Shown here piece after piece: positions 26,794-33,616 of a stretch of 64,000 nt of DNA. A model generated the notes under the pieces. It saw only the letters and a list, made by a program, of their open reading frames with translations. It did not search any database and had not been told where the DNA came from. Each line of letters begins with the position of its first letter. The stretch's first letter is position 1. The DNA is taken from contig NZ_RBWU01000001.1 in NCBI RefSeq assembly GCF_003634705.1, forward strand, positions 434,001-498,000, in the 5' to 3' direction. The stretch comes from Actinomadura pelletieri DSM 43383. Its GTDB lineage: Bacteria; Actinomycetota; Actinomycetes; Streptosporangiales; Streptosporangiaceae. Position numbers and translations under genes: made by a program.

Positions 26794-27998
26794 CGACACA
26801 CGACCACGCGGCTCGCGTACTCGACCTCATCGACCGGAACGAGACGGAACTCGTCACGTTCCTCCAGGACTTCCTCCGGATCCCCAGCGTGTGGGGCGAC
26901 GGCCCGTCGCTGACGGCGGCGGCGGAGCACCTCGCGGCACCGCTCGCCGACGCGGGCCTCGCGGTGGAGCTGCCCGGCTCCGGCACCGACGGGATGCCGA
27001 ACGTCCTGGCCCGCGCCGACGCCGGAGACCCCGACAAGGCGCTGATTTTCAACGGGCATATGGAGGTGTATCCGCCGTCGCAGTCGTGGGTGCGCGACCC
27101 GTTCGGCGGCGACATCGACGACGGCCGCATCTACGGCGTCGGCGTCGCCGACATGAAGGCCGGCACGGCCGCGATGACGATGGCGGCGGCGATGCTCGCC
27201 CGGTCCGGGGTGCCGCTGCCGCGCGATGTCGTCGTCCTCGCCGTCCCCAACCACTTCGAGGGCGGCGAGGGCACCCGGCAGGCGCTGCGCGACGGGCTGC
27301 GCGGCGCTTACGCGATCAACTGCGAGCCGAGCGATCTGAAGGTCCTCACCGGCCAGCGCGGCATCGCCTATGTCACGGTCACCGTGCGGGGCCGGGCCGC
27401 GCACACCACCGCCCTGGACATCGGGGTGAACGCCGTCGCCCGCGCCGCCGACATCGTCCGCGAGGTCCTCGCGATGCCGATCACCGGCCCGGACGGCGAA
27501 CCCCTCGACGATGTGAAGATCTGCAACGTGGCGCAGATCTCCGGCGGGGTGGCGCACAACCTCGTCCCGGAACGATGCGAGATCACCTTCGACTTTCGGT
27601 TCCCGGCGACGCAGACGCAGGACGACGTGCTGCGGGACGTGCGCGCCGCCGTGGAACGTGCCGTCGACCGGCTCGGCGAGTTTCCCGTGGACGTTGGCTT
27701 GGAGGCGACCTGCCTGAAGAACCCGCGCAGTTCGCTTCGGGTGCCGTCCGGTGAGCGGCTCCTCGCCGACGTCGCCGCCGCGCACCACCACAGCACCGGC
27801 GAGGACGCCGCCCACGACGTGCACCCCGCGTGGCCGGACACCCCGATCTTCTGGGAGTCGGGCATCAAGGCCGTCACCTACGGTCCCGGGTCGATGGACT
27901 GCTACTGGGACGACGAATGGGTCGCGGTCGCCGACTACCTGACCGCCGTCCGGACCTACGCCGTCGCGGCCCTCACCCTGGGCGGCTCGGATGCCTAG
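26781..27998 (+). CDS. M20-family amidohydrolase with altered metal ligands
   Basis: 405 residues with the M20 fold (catalytic domain interrupted by a dimerisation domain carrying AAHTTALDIGVNAV). Several metal-site motifs deviate: GHxD reads GHME, the central DEE motif reads NHFEGGEG, and the terminal His motif (AHxPDE) reads CYWDDE. GVADMKAG and NCEPSD are intact. Activity may be changed or metal use unusual; it is not simply degenerate because the frame is intact and the gene is tightly coupled. Compare the canonical paralogue immediately downstream. It may act on an amide intermediate. Confidence 0.85.
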   Translation: MATVATHDHAARVLDLIDRNETELVTFLQDFLRIPSVWGDGPSLTAAAEHLAAPLADAGLAVELPGSGTDGMPNVLARADAGDPDKALIFNGHMEVYPPSQSWVRDPFGGDIDDGRIYGVGVADMKAGTAAMTMAAAMLARSGVPLPRDVVVLAVPNHFEGGEGTRQALRDGLRGAYAINCEPSDLKVLTGQRGIAYVTVTVRGRAAHTTALDIGVNAVARAADIVREVLAMPITGPDGEPLDDVKICNVAQISGGVAHNLVPERCEITFDFRFPATQTQDDVLRDVRAAVERAVDRLGEFPVDVGLEATCLKNPRSSLRVPSGERLLADVAAAHHHSTGEDAAHDVHPAWPDTPIFWESGIKAVTYGPGSMDCYWDDEWVAVADYLTAVRTYAVAALTLGGSDA

Positions 27999-29271
27999 CC
28001 CGTTCGCGCCCGTCGAGGAGATCTGCTCGGACCTCATCAGGTTCGACACGACCAACCCCGGCGGGACCGAACGGAAGGCGGCCGAATACGTCGCCTCGCT
28101 GCTGACCGACATGGGCCTGCAACCGCAGATCATCGAGGCGGAGCCGGGACGCACCAACGTCGTCACCCGGGTGTCCGGCACCGACCCGGACGCGCCCGCG
28201 CTGCTCGTTCAGGGGCATCTCGACACGGTTCCCGCCGACGCGTCCGCCTGGTCGCGGCACCCGCACAGCGGCGACATCGCCGACGGCCACGTCTGGGGTC
28301 GCGGCGCCGTCGACATGAAGAACGCGGTCGCGATGACCCTCGCCGCGGTCGGTGGCGCCCTCGCCGCGGGCCGCCGTCCCCGCCGCGATCTCGTGCTGGC
28401 GTTCCTCGCCGACGAGGAGACGGGCGGGAAGCTCGGCGCCGGGCACCTGGTGACCGAGCACCCCGACCTGTTCGAGGGGTGCGCGGCGGCGATCGGCGAG
28501 GTCGGCGGTTTCAACCTGCCCATCGAGGGCGGGCCGCTGTTCGTCGTGTCGGTCGCCGACAAGGGCCTGCGCTGGTACGAGGTGCTGGAGAGGGGCGTCG
28601 CCGGGCACGGCAGCATGATCCCGCGCGACAACCCGATCCCGCGTCTCGCGGAGACAACGCTGCGGCTCGTGTCGCCCGACCGTCCGTACACGGTCATCGA
28701 GCCGATGCGGGTGCTCGCGTCGCGGGTCGCGGGACGTCCCGTCACCGACCCCGACGAGGTCGCGGACGTCCTCGCCAATCAGACCGGGCCGTTCGGTCGA
28801 ATGTTCGCCGCAGGGGTCCAGACCACGGTCAACGTGACCCGGGTCGGCGCCGGATACAAGGAGAACGTCATTCCCGGGGAGGCGTGGGCGCGGTTCGACT
28901 GCCGTTTCGTTCCCGGGCACGAGGACGAGGTGGACGAGCACATGACGTCCGGTTTCGGCGACGGGACCGAGGTGTCGCTGCTGCGGCGCAGCCCGTCCGT
29001 CCTGTCCGACCACGAAAGCGAATGGTTCGGCCTGCTCACCGAGGCGCTCCGGCAGGAAAGCCCCGGCTGCGCCGTCGCGCCGTTCGTGTTCAGCGGCGGC
29101 ACCGACAACAAATGGTTCCGGACCCTCGGCATGGAGACCTACGGGTTCACGCCGATGCTGCTCCCACCGGACTACGACTATCCGGCGATGTTCCACGGCG
29201 TCGACGAACGCGTCCCGGTGGACGCTCTCACGTTCGGCGTGCGAGCGATGGAGAGACTGATTTCCCTATGA
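27991..29271 (+). CDS. M20-family amidohydrolase/deacylase (ArgE/DapE type)
   Basis: 426 residues with the full set of M20 motifs: QGHLDTVPAD, GRGAVDMKN, the catalytic/metal ADEETGGK, metal IGEVGG, and the final His in MFHGVDERVPV. It hydrolyses an amide bond of an N-acyl amino acid or similar compound with two zinc ions. It overlaps the preceding M20 gene by eight bases, and the next ATG overlaps its stop, so both M20 proteins are made together; they might work on successive intermediates or as partners. Confidence 0.9.
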   Translation: MPSPFAPVEEICSDLIRFDTTNPGGTERKAAEYVASLLTDMGLQPQIIEAEPGRTNVVTRVSGTDPDAPALLVQGHLDTVPADASAWSRHPHSGDIADGHVWGRGAVDMKNAVAMTLAAVGGALAAGRRPRRDLVLAFLADEETGGKLGAGHLVTEHPDLFEGCAAAIGEVGGFNLPIEGGPLFVVSVADKGLRWYEVLERGVAGHGSMIPRDNPIPRLAETTLRLVSPDRPYTVIEPMRVLASRVAGRPVTDPDEVADVLANQTGPFGRMFAAGVQTTVNVTRVGAGYKENVIPGEAWARFDCRFVPGHEDEVDEHMTSGFGDGTEVSLLRRSPSVLSDHESEWFGLLTEALRQESPGCAVAPFVFSGGTDNKWFRTLGMETYGFTPMLLPPDYDYPAMFHGVDERVPVDALTFGVRAMERLISL

Positions 29272-30731
29272 GGCGAACGCGAGGGCCCAGGGTCGCGATC
29301 ATCGGCTGCGGTTTCGGCGGGATCGCCGCGGCCGTGAAACTGAAGAAGAAGGGCCTGCACCATTTCACGGTCTTCGAGCAGTCGGACGGCCCCGGCGGCA
29401 CCTGGTGGGACAACCGGTATCCCGGCTGCGAGGTCGACATCGCGTCCCACGCCTACTCCTTCTCCTTCCTCACCTACGACTGGACGCGCACCCACGCCGG
29501 TCAGGAGGAACTCCAGCGGTACGCCGAACACGTCGTCGACCGTTTCGACGTGCGCCGCCACTGCCGCTTCGGCGTCCGCGTCGAATCGGCCACCTGGGAC
29601 GCCGAGAAGTCCCGCTACGACCTGCGCCTGGCGGGCGGCGAAGTCGAACACTTCGACGTCGTCATCAGTTGCCTCGGCCTGCTCAACCAGCCTCGCTACC
29701 CCGACTGGCCCGGCCTGGACGACTTCCAGGGCCCGAAGTTCCACACCGCCCGCTGGGAAACCGAACACGACTTGACCGGCAAGCGGGTCGCGGTCGTCGG
29801 AACCGGCTCCACCGCCACCCAGATCGTCCCGGCCATCGCCGAAAAGGTGGAGAAGCTCTACGTCTTCCAACGGCAACCCGGCTGGATCCTCCCGAAGGGC
29901 GAACGCGACTACACCCCCCGCGAACGCATGATCTTTCAGCGCTTCCCATTCACGCAGAAACTGCGGCGGCTGCGCCTCTTCTACCAGTTCCGCGTCCTGT
30001 ACAAGGGCTACGACCTGCACGGAAAGCGACAGCAGCAGAACCTCCAAGCCTGCCGCGACTACATCCGTGAAACCATCCAGGACCCGGAACTGCGCACCAA
30101 ACTGACCCCCGACTATCCCTGGGGTTGCAAGCGTCCCGTCCTCGCGACCGGGTTCTATCCGGCGCTGAACCGCCCGAACGTCGAACTCGTCCCACACGCG
30201 GTCACCCGCATGACCCCCACCGGCATCGTGGACGCCACCGAAACAGAACGCGACATCGACGTCTTGGTCATGGCCACCGGTTTCCACGCCACGAAGTTCC
30301 TCGCCTCCCTGGACGTGCGCGGCACAGGCGGCGTCTCCATCCACGACACATGGAAGAACGACCCGAAGGCCTTCCTCGGCATCACCGTTCCCGGCTACCC
30401 GAACTTCTTCATGCTGTACGGCCCCAACACCAACGGCGGCTTCTCCGTCATCGCCCAGTTGGAACGCCAGGCCGAGGTCGCCGCGCGCACGGTCGCCCGA
30501 ATGCGCCGCAAGCGCCTCCGCGCCGTCGACACCCGCCCGACCGCCACCGACCGCTGGGTCCGGTGGGTCGACGCCCAGATCGTCAAGCACACGTCGGCGA
30601 TGGAGGCGAACTGCACGAACTACTACCACGCCGAGTCGGGCCGGAACGTCACCCAATGGCCGAAGCCCCACGGCGAGTACTACCTGGCGACCAGAACCCT
30701 CCCCTTCTTCGGCTTCGTCGAGCAGCGATGA
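29268..30731 (+). CDS. Baeyer-Villiger-type flavin monooxygenase
   Basis: 487 residues. FAD motif GCGFGG (about 14-19), GTWWDNRYPGCEVD, the Baeyer-Villiger fingerprint FQGPKFHTARWE (FxGxxxHxxxW, about 148-159), the NADPH motif GTGSTATQ, and ATGFHATKF. It inserts oxygen next to a ketone to give an ester or lactone, or hydroxylates. In this operon the resulting ester could be opened by the SGNH hydrolase encoded upstream; that link is inference. The ATG overlaps the preceding stop (ATGA). Confidence 0.91.
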   Translation: MRRTRGPRVAIIGCGFGGIAAAVKLKKKGLHHFTVFEQSDGPGGTWWDNRYPGCEVDIASHAYSFSFLTYDWTRTHAGQEELQRYAEHVVDRFDVRRHCRFGVRVESATWDAEKSRYDLRLAGGEVEHFDVVISCLGLLNQPRYPDWPGLDDFQGPKFHTARWETEHDLTGKRVAVVGTGSTATQIVPAIAEKVEKLYVFQRQPGWILPKGERDYTPRERMIFQRFPFTQKLRRLRLFYQFRVLYKGYDLHGKRQQQNLQACRDYIRETIQDPELRTKLTPDYPWGCKRPVLATGFYPALNRPNVELVPHAVTRMTPTGIVDATETERDIDVLVMATGFHATKFLASLDVRGTGGVSIHDTWKNDPKAFLGITVPGYPNFFMLYGPNTNGGFSVIAQLERQAEVAARTVARMRRKRLRAVDTRPTATDRWVRWVDAQIVKHTSAMEANCTNYYHAESGRNVTQWPKPHGEYYLATRTLPFFGFVEQR

Positions 30732-31426
30732 CGTCCCACGGCCTCGACGCGCTCCGCGCCCTCGACCCGGACTTCTTCGCCGCCTGCGCCGACCTGGTCG
30801 ACGCCGCTCACACCACCGCCCTCGACGCGAAGACCCGCGAACTGGTCGCCCTGGCCGTCAACTCCGCCGTCACACACCTGCACGAGCCCGCCGTCCGCCG
30901 CCATGTCCGCGCCGCCCTGGACCACGGCGCGACCCGAGAAGAGATCATGGAGACGTTCCAACTGGTCTCCGTCCTGGGCATCCACGCCGCGTCCACCGGC
31001 TTCCCCCTCCTCCGCGCCCTACCACCCCCGTCCGACGCGGACGCCCCCGACCGCGAGGCGATCAAAGCCGAGTTCATCGAGCGCCGGGGCTACTGGGACG
31101 AGTCCTGGGAGGACGTCCTCCAACGCGCCCCCGCCTTCTTCGCCGCCTACCTGAACTTCTCCGCGATCCCTTGGACCAGAAACGCCCTACAGCCCAAGGT
31201 CAAGGAGCTGATCTACATAGCGATCGACGCCTCGGCGACCCACATGTTCACCGACGGCCTCAAGGTCCACATAGCCAACGCCATCACTCATGGCGCAACC
31301 CCCGACGAGATAGCCACCGTCCTGGAAATCGCCAGCACCATCGGCATCCAGACCCTGGAAGTCGGCGTCCCCATCCTCCAGGAGGAACTGGACCGCCGCC
31401 ACGAACCCCACCACCGTGGGCGGTAG
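30728..31426 (+). CDS. tandem carboxymuconolactone-decarboxylase-fold protein
   Basis: 232 residues made of two AhpD/CMD-type helical domains: KTRELVALAVNSAVTHLHEPAVRRHV (about 36-61) and KVKELIYIAIDASATHMFTDGLKVH (about 155-180). Neither carries the CxxC pair of AhpD, so it is not a thiol peroxidase partner; gamma-carboxymuconolactone-decarboxylase-like or binding roles are possible. It is the last gene of the urocanase-family operon (ATGA overlap with the monooxygenase). Confidence 0.87.
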   Translation: MTSHGLDALRALDPDFFAACADLVDAAHTTALDAKTRELVALAVNSAVTHLHEPAVRRHVRAALDHGATREEIMETFQLVSVLGIHAASTGFPLLRALPPPSDADAPDREAIKAEFIERRGYWDESWEDVLQRAPAFFAAYLNFSAIPWTRNALQPKVKELIYIAIDASATHMFTDGLKVHIANAITHGATPDEIATVLEIASTIGIQTLEVGVPILQEELDRRHEPHHRGR

Positions 31427-31605
31427 CCCCAGCCGCAGGTCGGCCCAGCGCGTCCGCCATACAGAACCGTGCACCGAGAAGCCGCGCCCGGCGCACGACC
31501 GGGTCGGCTGGAGAGAACGGCCGATGCCCGGTCTTGAGTGCTGCGTTGATCTGGTGGTTTTGTGCTTCGTCCAGCCGGAACCGGTCCCTCGACGCGTCTT
31601 AGCGG

Positions 31606-31639
31606 CGGCCCGCCGACGGCGGTGGTCGTCGGCGGGCCG
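31606..31639. terminator. 12-bp-stem hairpin between convergent genes
   Basis: CGGCCCGCCGAC (31606-31617) is perfectly complementary to GTCGGCGGGCCG (31628-31639) with a 10-base loop. It lies 9 bases beyond the stop of the minus-strand secreted-protein gene and 180 bases beyond the plus-strand operon, so it can serve both. The rest of 31427-31605 shows no gene. Confidence 0.75.
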
Positions 31640-31647
31640 GGGCGGGG

Positions 31648-31956
31648 TCAGCGGACTTCGACGAAGGTGTTGGTGACCCTGTCTTGGGGGCAGTAGGTGG
31701 TGGATGTGGCCCCCACCGGCTGCCACGGTCCGCGGCCGATGATGGTCCCCACACCTGGGATGTGGTGGGTGTAGAAGCAGACGATGCGGTGCTCTCCGGT
31801 ACCGCCGAGGCAGTTGCTCGACGTGTTGCTGAAGTTCACGCTGATGCTGCACTGCGTCGGGGTGGCCGAGGCAGGTGTCGCCATCGCGGGAACGGCGGTC
31901 AGCGCACCGAGGGTCGCCAGCGAGGCCACGGCGGTCTTGCGCGAGAAGAACCTCAT
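31648..31956 (-). CDS. small secreted protein, CxGGTGEHR family (copy 1)
   Basis: 102 residues. Sec signal peptide with cleavage near ATPASA; the mature part of about 70 residues contains Cys residues in TQCSI, NCLGGTGEHRIVC and YCPQD, suggesting two disulfides. It is 60-70% identical by eye to the protein encoded just upstream (31969-32277) and shares CxGGTGEHR with the protein at 44506-44844. I do not recognise the family; no catalytic motif is visible. An exported structural, inhibitor or toxin-like role is possible. Confidence 0.85.
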   Translation of the reverse strand: MRFFSRKTAVASLATLGALTAVPAMATPASATPTQCSISVNFSNTSSNCLGGTGEHRIVCFYTHHIPGVGTIIGRGPWQPVGATSTTYCPQDRVTNTFVEVR

Positions 31957-31968
31957 ATGCCCTCCCTG

Positions 31969-32277
31969 TCAGCGGACTTCGACGCGGGTGCCCCGGACCC
32001 TGTCCGGGGGGCAGTAGGTGCTGGACGTGGCACCGACCGGCTTCCACGGTCCGTAGCTCTCGATGAGCCCCACACCCGGGATGTGGTGAACGAACAGGCA
32101 GACGATCCGGTGTTCGCCGGTACCGCCGAGGCAGTCGCTCGACGCGATGCTGCCGCTCGTGCTGATGCTGCACTGCGTCGGGGTGGCGAGGCCCGTCGAC
32201 GCCATCGCGGGGACGGTCGTCAGCGTGCCGAGGGCCGCGAGCGAGGCCACGGCCACCGTGCGCGAAAAGAGTTTCAT
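31969..32277 (-). CDS. small secreted protein, CxGGTGEHR family (copy 2)
   Basis: 102 residues, the tandem paralogue of the preceding entry and of identical length. Signal peptide with hydrophobic core VAVASLAALGTLTTVPAMA, then TQCSI, DCLGGTGEHRIVC, HHIPGVG, GPWKPVGATSSTYCP. The two genes are 12 bp apart on the same strand and clearly arose by duplication. Conserved Cys spacing and the invariant central motif indicate selection. Function unknown. Confidence 0.85.
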   Translation of the reverse strand: MKLFSRTVAVASLAALGTLTTVPAMASTGLATPTQCSISTSGSIASSDCLGGTGEHRIVCLFVHHIPGVGLIESYGPWKPVGATSSTYCPPDRVRGTRVEVR

Positions 32278-32368
32278 CTGTCCCTCCCTGGGGGCATGAG
32301 CGGTTTGCTCGCCCCTCTATTCGCGCCAGTGAGCGACGTGGATGCGCGGCCGCCTCGGTCGGTCGGCG

Positions 32369-33343
32369 TCAGCCGGTCGGGACGTCGAGGAGGCGGGGGC
32401 GGGAGTCGGGGTTGTCGGCCAGCCAGCGCAGTGCCGCGGTGTTGCGCTGGACGATGGACCGGTACAGCTTGTGGTAGGTGCGGTGCAGGATGTCGATCTC
32501 GCTGGTCGGCATGGTGGCGGTGCGCCAGCGCAGGACGCGGTAGCAGTCGGTGGCGTGGCTGCTGAGCGCGACGACGGTGACGCCGTCGCCGGGCACCCAG
32601 GTCGGGGACGCCAGCGTGATCGCGAACCCGGCGGCGACGAACCCGACCATGCTGTTGAAGTCGACCTCCGCGTAACGGAACCGGGGCGTGAACCCTGCGG
32701 CCTCGCAGGCGGCGCGGAGCATGGCGGTGCCGCCGTCGTCGCCGCCCTGCGGGGGGATCCAGGTCTCGCCCGCGAGGTCGGTCAGGCTGACGCGGCCCCG
32801 GGACGCGAGCGGATGGGTGGACGCCATCGCGATGCCGCAGGGCTCGATGGTGACGACCCGCTCGGTGGTGCCGGACGGGAGCGGCGGGGCGTGGTGGTCG
32901 GTGACGCGTCCCATGAACACCACGTCGACCTGGTCGTTGGCGAGGAAGTGGGTCAGGACGGCGCCGGAGTAGTCCAGGCTCGTGTCGACCGTGCGGTACG
33001 GCAGCTCGGTTTCGAGGAGCCGGAGCCATTCGCCCAGCAGGATGTGCGGGTGGGTGCCGAGCCGGATGCCGGTGCGGGCGCCGTTTCCGGGGACGGTGGC
33101 GAGCAGGTCGTCCATGTCGGCGAGCACGCCCCGGGCCCGCGCCAGGACGTACCGGCCCAGCGCGGTGGGGGTGATGCCGTGCGGTCCGCGGACGAACAGT
33201 TGCCCGCCGAACGCCTTCTCGATTCGGCGGAGCTGGTTGCTGAGCGTGGGCTGGGAAACGCCCAGGCTGGCGGCGGCGCGCGTGATGCTGCCAGTCTCGG
33301 CGAGCTGGCTCAACACTCGTAAATGCCGCAGTTCCACCTGCAT
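32369..33343 (-). CDS. LysR-family transcriptional regulator
   Basis: 324 residues from ATG 33343. The N-terminal HTH (VELRHLRVLSQLAETGSITRAAASLGVSQPTLSNQLRRIE, positions 3-42) is followed by a LysR substrate-binding domain. No clear ribosome-binding site precedes the ATG; instead a 7-bp inverted repeat spans the start codon. The upstream in-frame ATG at 33430 would put 29 unrelated residues before the HTH and is rejected. It is divergent from the secreted metalloprotease gene and may control it. Confidence 0.9.
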   Translation of the reverse strand: MQVELRHLRVLSQLAETGSITRAAASLGVSQPTLSNQLRRIEKAFGGQLFVRGPHGITPTALGRYVLARARGVLADMDDLLATVPGNGARTGIRLGTHPHILLGEWLRLLETELPYRTVDTSLDYSGAVLTHFLANDQVDVVFMGRVTDHHAPPLPSGTTERVVTIEPCGIAMASTHPLASRGRVSLTDLAGETWIPPQGGDDGGTAMLRAACEAAGFTPRFRYAEVDFNSMVGFVAAGFAITLASPTWVPGDGVTVVALSSHATDCYRVLRWRTATMPTSEIDILHRTYHKLYRSIVQRNTAALRWLADNPDSRPRLLDVPTG

Positions 33344-33359
33344 AGCCGTGAAGCTATGC
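33340..33359. promoter_or_regulatory. inverted repeat GCATAGC-N6-GCTATGC over the LysR start codon
   Basis: Perfect 7-bp arms (33340-33346 and 33353-33359) enclose six bases and include the LysR ATG. It could be an autoregulatory DNA site or an RNA hairpin that hides the start codon. Confidence 0.45.
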
Positions 33360-33616
33360 CCAAGTGGCAGGCCCCGCAACCGATATGCAGATGTCACCCT
33401 CATTTCCGCAAGGCATGACAAACCGTCCATCTGCCCAGCGCCCCGCCCCCCGAGATCACCTGCTCCCTGCCCGAACGCTCCCTGCCCCTCACTGAGTGCC
33501 GGGCTGCCCCAAGCAGGCGTGTCCCCGCCCCGGCGGTGGACGGCGACGTCGTGCCGTGCGGCCGCCTCGTCCCCCCACGCGGCGGTCCCACCCCCCTCAG
33601 TGGAGGCAAGCGGAAA

